This document shows, piece after piece, positions 1-12,533 of a stretch of DNA of 64,000 bases (the stretch's first letter is position 1; every line of letters starts with the position of its first letter). The stretch is taken from NCBI GenBank assembly GCA_037349315.1, contig JBAIAC010000001.1, positions 682,001 through 746,000 on the forward strand, written 5' to 3'. The notes beneath the pieces were generated by a model. That model saw only the letters and a program-made list of their open reading frames with translations. It was not told where the DNA came from and did no database searches. This DNA is from Chelydra serpentina. Lineage: Eukaryota > Chordata > Testudines > Chelydridae. Made by a program: the position numbers and the translations under genes.

Positions 1-1047
1 ATGCTTTATGCAAAAGGTCTCTTGTAAAGTATTACAAAGCTTAAAATCTACTGAGTGTGTTCAACTTATTTGTATGTATGTATGTATTATTGTTGTATCT
101 AAAACTAGAAATATGAAGTTAACTCTGAGGTTCTATGGTAATTATTCAAAGTGTGGGCCATTAATGGTGGTTTAGAATCTTGATGGCTCCCACTGACCAG
201 GACAATTGGTTGTAAATGGCTGTTTACTTGTAAGCCTTCCTGTGAGTCAGGCCGGAAAAAATGGAGGCTTGGGGTCTCACAGGACATGTGACCATGTCAC
301 CTGGTGCTTTTCCATTTAGGAGGAGGGGTGGAAACCCAGAAAGACAAAAGATTCCCGCCTTATGCCAAAGCCATAAAAGGGGGTGGAACAGAACAAAGAG
401 GGCTGCAGTCACGAGAAATCCCGTAGTTACCACCTGAGCTGGAAAGGATTGGGCCCAGATTAAGAAAGAGTCTAGTCTGTGAAAGCAGCTTATTGGAACA
501 TCTCTGATGGTGAGATTTACCTGTATTCACTTTCTTAATGTATTAGGCTTAGACATGCGTGTTTTGTTTTATTTTACTTGGTAACTTACTTTGTTCTGTC
601 TGCTATTACTTGAAACCACTTAAATCCTACTTTTTATACTTAATAAAACCACTTTTGTTTATTATATTACCCAGAGTACGTGATTAATACCTGGGGGAAG
701 CAAACAACTGTGCATACCTCTCTATCAGTGTTATAGAGGGTGGACAATTTATGAGTTTACCCTGTACAAGCTTTATAAAAAGTAAAATGGATTTGGGGTT
801 TGGATCCCATTGGGAGCTGGGTGTCTGGGTGCTGGAGACAGGAGTACCTGCTGAGTGGTTTTCAGTTAAAGCCTGCAGCTTTGGGGGCATGCTTCAGACC
901 TGAGTCTGCATTGCAGCAGACTAGCGTTGTCTGGCTTAACAAGGCAGAGTTCTGGAGTCCCAAGCCATCAGGGAAAACAGGCTCAGAGGTAGTTTCAGCA
1001 CATCAGGTGACAGTCCCAAGGGGGTCTCTGTGACTGAACCCATCACA
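1..1047 (+). mobile_element. LTR of an endogenous retrovirus-like element (left part outside window)
   Basis: This is the same LTR family as the copies at 45536-46696 and 47280-48435, here in the opposite orientation. Shared blocks include the stretch around 600-800 (the sequence after the polyadenylation signal) and the 3' end, which closes with catcaca at 1041-1047. Read on the plus strand it has LTR order: a TATA-like cataaaagg near 373, then aataaa near 641, then a terminal CA. The 5' end falls outside the window, so no target duplication can be checked. A small (tatg)n tract lies near 69-88. The LTR sits in an RPS27A intron or 3' to the visible exons. No internal retroviral genes were seen. 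Confidence 0.75.
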
Positions 1048-1093
1048 ATAGGGTTACACACACTTGGGAGCTTCTGCAATTCTGCATTATACT

Positions 1094-1776
1094 TAGGGCC
1101 CTACCAAATTCATGGCCATGAAAAATGTGTCATGGAACGCAAACGTGGTCCTTTGTGTGCTTTTACACGCATACTACACTGATTTCATGGGGGAAACTAG
1201 TATTTCTCAAATTGAGGGTCCTGGCCCAAAAGGGAGTTGCGGGGGTGGGGGGAAGCATAAGGTTATTTTGGGGAGGAGGATCACAACACTGACACCCTCA
1301 CTTCTGCACTGCCTTCAAAGCTGGGTGGCCGGAGTGTGTTGGCTGGGCACCCAGTTTTGAAGGCAGCGTCCCCCGAGCAGCAGGGCAGAAGTAATACTAT
1401 ACCATGTCACCCTTACTTCTGCACTGCTGCCTTCAGAGCTGGGCGGCTGGAGAGTAGCGGAGGCTGACTGAGTGCCCAGCTCTGCAGGCAGCTGCTCCGA
1501 CTTCAGAGCTGGGCTCCTGGCTAGCAGCCGCTGCTCTCCAGCTGCCCAGCAGTGAAGGCAGTGCTGTCGCCAGCAGCAGCACAGGCAGTACAGCAAACCA
1601 CTCCTACAATAACCTTGGGACTCCCCGCCCCACAACTCCTTTTTGGGTCAGGACCCCTACAATTACAACACCGGGACATTTCAGATTCAAATAGCTGAAA
1701 TCATAAAACTTACCATTTTAAAAATTCTATGACTGTGAAATTGACCAAAATGGACCATGAATTTGGTAGGACCCTA
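1094..1776. mobile_element. hAT-type MITE with 8-bp target duplication
   Basis: The ends are inverted repeats: tagggccctaccaaattcat at the left and its near-complement, finishing ggtaggaccct(a), at the right. The element is flanked by a perfect 8-bp duplication, attatact, at 1086-1093 and 1777-1784, the size hAT transposases make. The 683-bp interior has no convincing transposase frame and has GC-rich patches. It lies about 35 bp from the donor of RPS27A exon 4, inside the following intron. Confidence 0.85.
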
Positions 1777-1780
1777 ATTA

Positions 1781-1951
<171 letters not shown>

Positions 1952-2190
1952 CTATAAGAGTAGAGTCAAAAGCAATGCTGACTACAGAAATAAAATGTAC
2001 AGAACATAGATGGCAGGACATGAAGATACACTTACAAAACTTTTCTGTAAGTGAAATTTAATGTTGATACTAGTGATCATAGAAAATACCATCAGATTTC
2101 TGGGGAATGATATTTGAGGTAAGCTACTCTTTATCTAAAGGAGAATGAACAGAGTAGGGAACACAGGAGTCCAAAAAGCATTGAACTCAC

Positions 2191-2245
2191 CTTCCTTATC
2201 CTGGATCTTGGCCTTCACATTTTCTATAGTATCAGAAGGCTCAAC
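2191..2245 (-). CDS. RPS27A: RPS27A exon 3, ubiquitin residues 17-35
   Basis: It opens after an AG acceptor at 2247-2246 and encodes VEPSDTIENVKAKIQDKE plus the first base of Gly35, then gtgagt. Lys27, Lys29 and Lys33 of ubiquitin fall here. The length is 55 bp, phase 0 to phase 1. Confidence 0.97.
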
Positions 2246-3411
2246 CTATTATTAAAAAACGTGGAAAACCACTGTTAAAACTCTGAAGTAGAATTATATT
2301 AGCTATATACAGCTATGAAAATTTTTTGTCAATGAAAAGCCAATCTTATTTCTTTGCAGTGATATTGTCATTTGCACACAATGATGCACACAAAAACAGA
2401 AGCCAAGTTTTCAAATTGTGGACCCAAATTTTAAGTCTTTCAAGCAACAGATAAAAATAGCTTAAGAGATTTAGTGGAAACATAATTTGTATATTTTATT
2501 TCAACTGTCAGTAAAAGAGTTTTCTACATGCACTTATCAACCCCATAACTTCTTGTTACAAGACTCTTAAGGACAAAATTATACTTTCAAGATCCCTCAT
2601 GAGTCTGAAATTCTCCTTTCTACATGCATAAAACACCTGGAGGAGAGCTCTGCATGTTGGGGAAGAAGATTATAATGATGCCTTACAAGTTTGTAAATTA
2701 ATAGGGCTTTATTATATTTTCAGTGCATTTAGTTTATACATTTGACAGCACTGTGCCTAATCCATGTCTCCTATTTGCGTAGGTCTTTCAGACAGCAAAG
2801 GAGGGAAGCATTTGGCAGAACATGGAAGTGGGATTATAGAACCACAAAAACAGGTAATCAAGGGCAGGCTTAAACAGTGAACTCATTTTTATGCATTGGC
2901 TAGATCTTCAACAGTAACCTTTAGCCACCGCCTAGAGAGAAGGTGGATTATCTATAACGCCCCCTCCCCACGGGAGGTATGTAGGGTGTTCCTGGTGGGC
3001 TTTCCCGTTGTGCGCCTCCTTGTGCAGCCTGCTCCGAACTGTCCCAAAGGAGAGGTCGCCTCACGCGAAGTTTGAAAGGAAAAACAAAAAAAAAGCCACC
3101 CTTGCCCGAGGGCTGAGCCGAGCCCTAGCTGGCAGCGGCGACAGGCGCCCGGGCCGCGCCTGGGAGCGTTCCATGGGGAGAGCTCGGCCCTCTGCCTCCC
3201 ACCCAGTGTCCGGGTCCCCTACGGACAGACACAGGCCATGCGCGCCTAGGGGACCACCAGCCCCATCCAGGGCGCCTACAGATGTGGGAGGGAGCATGTT
3301 CCCTCCGGCCCCCACAGGACACCTATACATGGGGGGAAGGGTGCATATCCTCGCGCACACGGGGCCTACCGCACCCCCACTCCCGGGCCGGGCAGCCCCT
3401 GGCGCACTCAC
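2246..3411. other. RPS27A intron 2, no recognised gene
   Basis: The interval is AT-rich and unremarkable to about 2900. It then becomes CpG-rich as the promoter island begins (about 2950-4300). Long open frames around 3008-3607 on both strands follow from high GC content and are not credible genes. Confidence 0.6.
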
Positions 3412-3473
3412 CTCGAGAGTGATGGTTTTCCCGGTCAGGGTCTTCACAAAGATCTGCATGACGCAGCCGGCAC
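3412..3473 (-). CDS. RPS27A: RPS27A exon 2, ubiquitin residues 1-16
   Basis: The acceptor cag lies at 3476-3474, there is a 14-nt leader, the ATG is at 3459-3457, and coding runs to 3412 followed by gtgagt. It encodes MQIFVKTLTGKTITLE, the invariant start of ubiquitin, and ends in phase 0. Confidence 0.97.
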
Positions 3474-3534
3474 CTGCGGGCAAAGGGAGTGCGGTGAGGG
3501 GAGCCGAGGGGTTGCGGAAGAAGCGAACACTCAC

Positions 3535-3574
3535 CACCAACCTGCTCGCGGAATGGCGGATGCCGGAAAGAGAG
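3535..3574 (-). other. RPS27A: RPS27A exon 1 (5' UTR) with TOP-like start
   Basis: On the minus strand a pyrimidine tract (ctctctttcc, from 3574 down) is followed by a short leader that ends at a consensus donor, ttggtg|gtgagt, at 3535/3534. Ribosomal protein genes usually start transcription at a C inside such a 5' terminal oligopyrimidine tract, which gives growth-dependent translation. The exact start site is inferred; the donor is seen directly. Confidence 0.7.
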
Positions 3575-3860
3575 CCCAGCTCGGCCCGCACGGGGTTTCC
3601 AGCCTAGGGAGAGGAGGGGCCTCCAGGCCGGCGCGCCACTGCGCGCGCGCGGAACTACACCTCCCAGCATGCACCGCCGGTAAAAGGCACACCAGGGCCT
3701 CCTGGGGATTGTGGTTTCCATGTTGGCATGAAGGCGGACGTCTGAACGGGCTGATGGGAGTTGTAGTCGGAAGTTGGGCGCGCAAGTGGGGAAGAAACTA
3801 CATTTCCCACAATGCACCGGACTGAACTCCTCCCTCTCCTGTAGAGCGTAGTTACCAGCA
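3575..3860. promoter_or_regulatory. Bidirectional RPS27A/CLHC1 promoter with four ZNF143-type sites
   Basis: The interval between the two divergent start regions is CpG-rich and holds four matches to the ZNF143/STAF (SBS, often shared with THAP11) motif, whose core is ACTACA..TCCCA. They are at 3653-3674 (plus, actacacctcccagcatgc), 3701-3717 (minus, accacaatccccagg), 3754-3768 (minus, actacaactcccat) and 3796-3818 (plus, actacatttcccacaatgc). Such sites are common in bidirectional housekeeping promoters. Two point each way. Confidence 0.8.
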
Positions 3861-4996
3861 ACGGCCGTTGTGGCTGGTCGGGTTGTGAGTCGGCTGAAGT
3901 ACTGCCGCGGGCTGAGTGGGCTCTGCGAGCTTCGTCTGGGACCAGCTGAGAGAGCGGACCGGCAGTGTAGACTGGGGAACGCGCCGGGCTCGCGGGTGCC
4001 GTACTGCGATTCGGGTTCGGCTCTGTGCCGTTATCCAAAAACCCGGCGTGGGCCCGACTCCTCCCCTCCCCCCCCCCCCAACGTTGGTCGTGGGCTCCCC
4101 TTTGGTTTCTACGGCGTCGGGCCCATGCAGGAGAGCCCTTAGCCGCGCCCCGCTGAGCCCTGCTCCTGTGCTGGCGCTGGGGATAAAGCAGGAAGGAGTA
4201 GCGAGCTCGGGTTGTGGGTGATGCGGGTACTGCCCGTCTCAGCAGACCAGAAGTGGGGTTGCTGCGCTCGGCCAAACCTGGGGCCCTCAACGAGGGTAGC
4301 ACGAAAACATGGCTGGCCTAGAGCACAGTCACTTCGGCTAATGCGGCACTTCTGGGAAACTATAGAGGCGTTCAGAAATAGATGCAGGGGATTGGACTGG
4401 TTGACCTAGGAGCTCTCTTGCAGACTACTTGGATAATGTGTTTTTACTCATTGCTTCACTAGATTGTTTGGTCAAGTAAAATTAATGTATAAATTTAGAA
4501 GAGGCTTATTTTCTCCAGTGCCCTCTTTCTTACCACCACTTCACATATAGATCTCAACCATGTAGATTACTCTAGCTGGACAGACACACATTGCCGGGTG
4601 CAGTATCAGAAGCCACTGGGGCTCTATGGGTGTGGAGAGCCACCAGTGTGGAGCAACTTGCAGACTCAGGGTCTTTTGTAGCACAACAGAGGTGACTTCC
4701 ACAATCACCCTCTTGATTAGTATCACCCCTGAGTGCCAGATGCAGTGAAAAATAGCTAGATTTGGAAGTGATGATTGTGAAATGGTTACAAATCACATAG
4801 GAAAGAAACATAGAACAGATGTTCACAAGATGCAATAGTTTATGTGGAAATAGTAAGAAAATCTTGTCTTTTTTAATAATATTTGAGCGTTAATAAAGAG
4901 CCAGAGTAGACGAAGAATGGCACCTCTTGACACATGAATACAAGTTGGTGTCGCATTTATACTACATTATTTTAACAGGCTCATCTTTGTGTTTAG
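3861..4996 (+). other. CLHC1: CLHC1 5' untranslated region and first intron
   Basis: Transcription of CLHC1 probably begins near 3840-3880. A possible first donor is gtt|gtgagt at 3884/3885, but no cDNA is available and the exact non-coding exon is uncertain. A C-run (about 4067-4079) follows. Beyond 4300 the sequence turns AT-rich and nothing else is recognised before the acceptor at 4995-4996. Confidence 0.45.
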
Positions 4997-5066
4997 GTTT
5001 TGACTGAAGCATTTACTTCTGTTGAAGAAAAGAGGGAATCGGGCTTAAATTTTCTCTAAGAAATGA

Positions 5067-5852
<786 letters not shown>

Positions 5853-6709
5853 CAGGGTGGATAAAAATCAGTGATTTAAAAAAAAAATCAAAAACAATAT
5901 TTAAAGGGCCAATGAAAACAAAAATTGTAAATTGTAAACAAATTTCTTTGCCTACATTACAAAAAAAATTACAAAAACGGTTAAAATAGTGAATATTTAA
6001 ACATCACTTAGCATTTTTACTGTTTTTTGCATATCTCTCATTTTGAACAATGAAAATCATTTTCACTTTTGTTTATAGTCATTTTTTCTTTCAGATTTTT
6101 GGTGTTGCAACATTTGGATTTAAAAAACTTCAAATGAATGTTTGGGAGAGAGCTGCAATACATCTATGTATATATATTAATACGTCTTGTAAATCTAAAG
6201 TAAATTCTCTATACAGTGGAGTAACAATCTTATACACAGTAAATTCATCACTAACAGAGTTTCTGTTTATATAATAAAAATGCTCAAAAATAGCTTTTTT
6301 TGCACTTTGTACTTTCAGACGGATAAAGTAGTTGTTGCAACTTGTTCATTACCTTCTTTGTAGCTAAAAGCCTATATTGGGAGAACGCAACGCTGATGAA
6401 TGTGTCTGTTTGCCAGAGCTGTGGGTGCAGCTGAACTGGCCGCATGGGGTATGTGGATGACTTCACAGGCTTCCACGGTGTTCTGTGAATTTTCCTGTAA
6501 GAGAGACTATGCAGCTGGTGTCTGCAAGCACAATGTAACTGGACCAGGTTTTCCTATTTTAGCATCATCACTCGGTTAATTTCTTTACTGTGAATAGAAA
6601 AGATACAATGAAATCAGAGTGGATATGATTTAAATCAAATTGATTTAAAAATCCGATTTAAATTTTTTTTTAATTAAAAAAAAAAAATCATTGATATTTA
6701 TCCACCCTG
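5853..6709. mobile_element. hAT-type MITE (cagggtggat family)
   Basis: It begins cagggtggataaaaatcagt and ends tatttatccaccctg, an inverted terminal repeat rich in A/T just inside the ends. The same ends bound the larger element at 6864-10704, so this is a non-autonomous relative. No matching 8-bp flanks were found (gttagggg against ctttcata). Confidence 0.75.
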
Positions 6710-7601
6710 CTTTCATAAAACTTGTTTTATGTCCTTCCAAATTGAATCAATTATCATCTGATCACACTTCTAGAGAACTATACAATGAATTTACTAGTTT
6801 GAAAAATGTCAGTTAGTTATATAGCCTGACGATAAAAAAAATCTACAGCAAGTCCCCAAATATCAGGGTGGATAAAAATCAATTTTAAAAAAAATCAAAC
6901 AAAATCAGATTTTTTTTATTTAAATTGGATTTTTTTGATTCAATGCTTTTTGAGGAAAAAAACCTGTCTAAAGATAGTTTTAATTAAGATGTATTATAGC
7001 TCAAAGATCTCTCATCATGGAATAGGGATTATAAAATCTAATTCTATAGTATGAGACAATATATTCATGTAATGTTTAAGAGAAGTTTTGTAAATGAGTT
7101 CCAATAGTTCATGGATTAGGGACCCAATCTTATGACTTTCCAGGGGCTTCTGTATAGATTATTTAGGTTAATCCTTCTATCTACCCAATGGGACTCATTG
7201 CTCAGTCTAGATGATACCATCAGAGATGCTTAGTTTTGCAGTTCTCAAACTGGATTTGCGTCTCCAGAGATAACATGCTTATTAACAGCAAAAATGTTTT
7301 AAATAAATAAATATACAGAGGTGAGAAATAACAGACCTCAACCCTATTGTCCCTCTGCAAATTTGTGTACACAGAGTCAATCCCTTACCTCTGTCTAAAA
7401 GTGCAAAGTTTCAAAAAGTTCAGTGAATAGAAGACTGGAATAGATCTGGACAAGGAGAAGAAGTCTGGAGATAAATATGAGAAGGGAGGGACACACATGT
7501 TTGAGCAGCATATTCCAGAAGTCTTGAGGTCTTTCTGAGTGTAGCCTTCATTGATTTGGGATCTACCAATACCATTCTCTCACTAGCAGGGAAAACCTAT
7601 A

Positions 7602-9679
7602 ATGGGAGCAGGCTGTAAAAGAGACCCAGTTTGGGAATATTTTAATGAAGTTCCTCTACCTGTGGGTAAAACAGGCATGCATGCAAAATGCAAACAGTGC
7701 AACAAAGAAATGCAAGGCCTGGTTGCCCGAATTAAACAACATCATGAGAACTGTTCCTTCTCAGGAGGAAGCTGCGTTGAAAACGATGAAAGGAACATAT
7801 CTGAACATGCAGGATCTTCAGGTTGGTAAACTTTTTTATTTCATCCTTTTTCTTAAGGACTGCCTGTCTTCCTTCTGGACTATTCTTGAATTCTCAGGTT
7901 TGAGCAAAAAATATAGTTGTTAGTTACTCTCTGGTACTATCATTTTAGATGCAGTTGTGATAAAAAATAAATGTGATTAAAAATAGCTGAAATACGCAGA
8001 TCTTCTTTTTACAATTTCACCTTTAAAGTAGAACTGAGTGTCAGTGAATGCAATGCATAGTACTAAATGAGCAGTATGGTAATAATAAATAACTGCATTG
8101 ACTTATTTTGTTTAGGAGAATCCATCCTCAACATACAGGATTCTGCAGGTTATCCACCTTCAAGATCGCCATTATTTTCTATAGTTTCAGAATTATCTGC
8201 CAATGATAATGTTTCAGTCATATGAGGTATGTCACATAGCCACAGTATATCACCTGTAGCAAAAAAGGAAAAAAAAATCTCCATCATCCAGAAACAACCA
8301 TAGATAAGTTTGTGATAAGAACCGTCAGATTACAAAAACAGGTAATTGATGAAAAAATTGCCCGGTTTGTTTCTACAACAAAAACTCTCCTTGCCGTATG
8401 ATTGAGAATCCACACTTCATTAACATGACCAGGAAACAGTCCACCCAACAAAGCAGATGTCACAGGCAAATTGCTGGATAAAGTGTATGAAAGAGAAATT
8501 GAGCAGTGTGCAAAAGGTCTAGAGGTAGAATTGTTATCCTGAGTCTTGGGTGGAGCAATGTCCACAATGATCCTGTTGTATGTGCTTGTGTGACAACAGA
8601 AGAAGGGAATGCCTTCCTTACAGAAACAATTGCTACATCAGGAAATGCGCACACACAGCAGAATACTTACAAGAAGTAGCAGTAAAAGCTACTGAAAAGC
8701 TACAAACTGAAAAAAAATTCAAATGTCTAGTACACAGCTTGGTCACAGACAATGCTGCAAATGTATCCAAGATGAGAAGAAATTATTTAGAAGAGAGTGA
8801 AGAGAGTTCCAAGCTAATAACATACGGTGGCAGTGCTCATTTGATCCACCTCCTAGCCAAAGACTTCAGTGTTCCAGAAATAAAGGGTAATGTTGTTGAA
8901 ATTGCAAAATACTTCTGTAACAACGACTTCACAGCAGCTGCTCTGGAAAAAGTGGGAGGAACCAAGCTAATTCCCACAAGACGTGCGATGGAACTCAGTA
9001 ATGGACTGTTTTGGCCACTATCAAGAATTTAGCTTAATCTGATGACAGTTTGTGAACAAAATTGTGAAAAAATAGATCGCACTGTCACAGCCAAAGTTCT
9101 CAACATTGGGCTTAAGAGAAATGTTGAACACGTGCTGAGTACCCTGAAGTCTTTTTCTGTAGCCTTGAACAAAATTCAGGTAAATAACTGTTTTATTGCT
9201 GACGCCGTTGACATTTGGAAGGAACTGACTGAGATCTTAAAAAGAGAAATATGCAATGACGGAGTTAAATTGCAAGCATTAAAAAAACAAATGGGACAAG
9301 CACTAACTCCAGCTCATTTTCTTGCAAATATTCTCAATACTCGATACCAGGGTCGAACCTTAACTGCTGAAGAAGAGGATTTGGCTATGACATGGACATC
9401 CAGCAATCCTCCCTCCATGATGCCAACTATAATAAAGTTCAGAGCGAAGGGTGAACCATTCAAGAAATATACATTTGCTGATGATTTTTTAAAGAAAGTC
9501 TCACCATTGAACTGGTGGAAGTCATTTTAAGCACTTCTGCCAGTGTAGAAAGAATATTTTCTTCCTTTGGACTAATTCATTGCAAACTGAGAAATCATTT
9601 GGGACCTGAAAAAGCAAGAAAGCTTGTTTTTCTTTTCCAGATTATGAACAAACAGGAAAATGAAGGTGAAGACGAATGA
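7602..9679 (+). pseudogene. hAT transposase pseudogene (BED finger to dimerisation domain)
   Basis: Pieces in three frames line up in transposase order. 7602-7829 holds a BED-type zinc finger (DPVWEYFNEV...CKQCNKEM...IKQHHENC). 8580-9032 and 9042-9530 carry the central RNase H-like region. 9530-9679 carries the C-terminal dimerisation motif SASVERIFSSFG, ending in a glutamate-rich tail and TGA. A stop near 9030, frameshifts around 9530 and a broken stretch at 7830-8580 make it non-functional. The enzyme would have excised and inserted the surrounding element and its MITEs. No splice sites were found that would rescue the frame. Confidence 0.85.
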
Positions 9680-10053
9680 GTTAGCTGCAGATGCCAATAT
9701 TTTAAGTTTCTCATGCTGACCTGGCTGACAGTTGATTTAATTTTCTTTTTTAAAATATTTCATTTAACTATTTTAGTTTTAAACAATTTTAACAAAAAAT
9801 CTGATTTTAAAAAACTTTAATTTTTTAATTTAGTTAGACATTAATATGCTTGTTTTGTTAAAATATTATGTTTGCTGTTGAAGAAAAAAATCCAGAATAC
9901 ATGATGATGATGTTTTTGTTTTAGTTAAATAAAACTATTTAAATGTCAGTCTGGTGAGGTTCTCCTCCATACAGCATGGCAAGAAAATCCTCCAAATATT
10001 AATGATTAACCTGTTGAATTGGAGATAGTTCACCTCCCAATGACTTCATAAAT

Positions 10054-10436
10054 CACCTGGATCGATCGGACTTCAGCTGTCGTTAAGACTGCGCCGATCA
10101 CAACACGTCTGCCATTCTTCTCGCACTCTTGCCTTTCTTCTCCACGTTCGTCCGAAACGTTTAACGATGTCATCTTCCCATCTTCTTGGAGGCTGACCAG
10201 GGAGTCTTTTCTGTTCTCGCGGGTACCACTCAGCAATGATTGTGGTCCACCTGTTATCCGTGAGCCGTGCTGTGTGGCCCGCCCATCGCACCTTGTTATG
10301 TCTGCTTTCCACGACAGTATCTTTCACACCGCTGCGTTCTCTGATGATTTCATTTGGTATACGATCCAGAAGGGAGATTCCCAACATAGCTCGTTCCATT
10401 GCCCTTTCAGCTACCAACAGCCGTTGCTTCATAAAT
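10054..10436 (-). mobile_element. 5'-truncated RTE-type LINE fragment with 10-bp target duplication
   Basis: The minus strand is open for over 110 codons and matches the C-terminal tail of RTE-clade endonuclease/reverse transcriptases: a segment beginning MLGISLLDRIPNE, then RWAGHTARLTDNRW, AEWYPREQKR and PGQPPRRWEDD. The insert is flanked by the direct repeat cttcataaat (10044-10053 and 10437-10446), and hAT sequence resumes beyond it, so it landed in the older transposon. It has no poly(A) tail, which is usual for RTE. The tail wording (DNRWT...EWYPRE) is closer to what I know of nematode RTEs than to BovB; this is recall, not a search. Confidence 0.8.
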
Positions 10437-10704
10437 ATCTGCTTCAATTACCTTTGGTAAATGAAATAACCAAACAATCATTCATTTTCTGATATAGCTG
10501 TAAATCTAATCTGAAAAGTTTTTTCAAAATAAATCACTTAAAAAATGTATAGTGTGTACCTTCTAAAAATGAAACCTACATCTATCTCTGAGTTGTGAAG
10601 AATATGTATTAAGGTCATAACAACCAACAAGAATGCACTTTTATGTAGAGAACCATGCTTAAATTGAGTCTTCCCAACTAGTGATTTAAATCAAATCCAC
10701 CCTG

Positions 10705-11810
10705 GGTAGAGGTGTCTATGATCTCTGGCTGCCATAACTGCCCCTTGGGACTGTTGGCACCTGATGGTAAGTTAAAGCAGCCCTAACCTTCGCTGGGAGA
10801 TGAGACCGTTGCTTACTTGTTTTAGGATTAATGCCACTTTTCCCTCCCGTCCCTGTAGTTGCATTGAGTACTCTGACTGGAGCCCAGGATCAGGCTATAA
10901 TGTCTGGCCTTTTATCGGAGACCCATAACAAATGCTCTCCTTGTGGTGGTTCCTGATGTGGACAACTAGGAACTAGAGTGAGACCACCAAGTCACTTCAC
11001 TGCACAGCCATTATAAAATACATTAGAATTGGAATAACGTAGCATTAGAACAATCTGGGGCAATGACACTCATAGAAAGTCTTTAAATACTAGCACAGGT
11101 AAGCTCCTTTTTTACCCTGAACGTTGTCCCTTATTTCAAGATGTGGCAAGATAATGAATTTCCTCAAAGCTTCACACAAACACTTCTGCTTTTTAACATT
11201 TCTTCATCGGGCTCCATTCCTTATTTCTGAAGGCTTTTTGCTTTGATGTTAATTTCCTCATGTTTTTCTATTGTATAGTTCTTCCCTTAAGTAAATGGAG
11301 TTTGACTACTCTGTGGTGGAGCTACTCACTGAGCTGGCAATTTAAAACCAGCTGATACTTCCCATTGACTATATTCAATTTTAAAGGTATTTAAAATGCA
11401 TTAAACCAGTTGATCTGATGTCCATTAATACTACATAAATCGCCTCAGTATTCACAGGATAAATCTTGGCCTCTGCTTTGTTCCTGGAAATATCCATATT
11501 GACTTTATAAATCAAAATCTATAGTGGCACCCAGCTGACTGTCTACACTGAAAATCAGTTTGTTGGTTCCATTATCTACTCCCTTATTGAACTTGGTCAT
11601 TTTAATTGCAGGCAGAACCTGAGATGTAAAGTCAAAGGGTTGATATTTTTTCCCCTCCTGCAAACTTTCATCTGAAAGATCTTAATAACTTACAGTAAAT
11701 GTCTGAGAAATAAAGGTCTGGTGTTAAACTCCTAATTCCATTTTCTCATGTAAGCAGAACTAACTTGTTTCCTAACTTCCACCTTAATTGAATTGGCCTT
11801 GTTAGCACTG
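10705..11810. other. CLHC1 intron 1, nothing recognised
   Basis: AT-rich sequence without recognisable genes or repeat termini. Confidence 0.5.
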
Positions 11811-11836
11811 CCCCCCCCCCCCCCCACACACACACT
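11811..11836 (+). repeat. Poly(C) run followed by (CA)n
   Basis: Fifteen consecutive C (11811-11825) followed by about five CA units. The exact length in a genome assembly is prone to error. Confidence 0.9.
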
Positions 11837-11904
11837 TGGTAAGGCAACTCCCATCTTTTCATGTGCTGTGTATATATATTACTGCTTACTGTATTTTTCA
11901 TTCC

Positions 11905-12035
11905 GTGTATCTGATGAAGTGGGTTTTAGCACACAAAAGCATATTCCCAAATAAATTTTTGTCTCTAAGGTGCCATAAGGACTCCTTGTTGTTTTTGCTG
12001 ATACAGACTAACACGGCTACCACTCTGAAACTTGT
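11905..12035 (+). mobile_element. Dispersed repeat with degenerate hammerhead core (Penelope-like tail?)
   Basis: It contains ctgatga (11911-11917), a partial hairpin, aaaagc, then gtctctaaggtgccataagg and cagactaacacggctacc. The same order occurs at 25940-26070 and 33617-33746. Here the hairpin is imperfect and the usual GAAA reads AAAA, so any ribozyme would be dead. Confidence 0.65.
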
Positions 12036-12533
12036 TTCCTTGGAGAGCCCTCTGCTTTGTCGGTGAGGAGCTCTCCCACTTTTTCCTCCACATTCATATC
12101 CCTCATATGTCATGCTCAGAATTATGGGCACTCTTCTAGCTGAGGAGGACTGGATATAACACTTTTTGGAGCCCATCAATGCTGCTCTTTAATAAGGTTG
12201 CGGATCCTGAAAGCCTCCCACTGTGTCCTAAGGGATTCTCTCTGTATTGTGCTTTGCTTTTTTCAGCTGCCAAGAGAGATGTAATGTACAGGAATCAAAA
12301 CTGGGACTTCTGCATAGCTACTCCTACATAGCTACTGCATATAAAATCAGTTTTTGCATCCTTTGCATGCATGAGTAAGGGCTGCAGGATCAGCCCCCCA
12401 AAGTGTGAGTTTGAGCTAATGCTTTATGCTATTTAAAAAAACATTGGCCTGGCCTGCTCCCTTCCTCCTTAGCCTTTCCAGAGCTGTAAGTGCTCTGAAG
12501 GCCTCAGGCTTAGTACCTATTGGAGAAAGCATC

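Larger units (their letters stand above)
6864..10704 (+). mobile_element. hAT DNA transposon, near full length, degenerate
   Basis: Ends cagggtggataaaaatcaat and gatttaaatcaaatccaccctg form the terminal inverted repeat. The interior carries a broken hAT transposase (separate entry) and is interrupted by an RTE LINE fragment at 10054-10436. The flanking 8-mers ccaaatat and ggtagagg do not match, so the target duplication has decayed or the ends have rearranged. Confidence 0.85.

Noticed and set aside
3008..3825. Long open frames on both strands (up to 199 codons)
   Set aside because: They overlap each other and the RPS27A exons in a CpG island with few stops; no family motifs.
3851..3862. RFX X-box-like gttaccagcaac in the CLHC1 promoter, suggestive of ciliary regulation
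   Set aside because: The half-sites are separated by two bases fewer than in a canonical X-box, so it is not a proper match.
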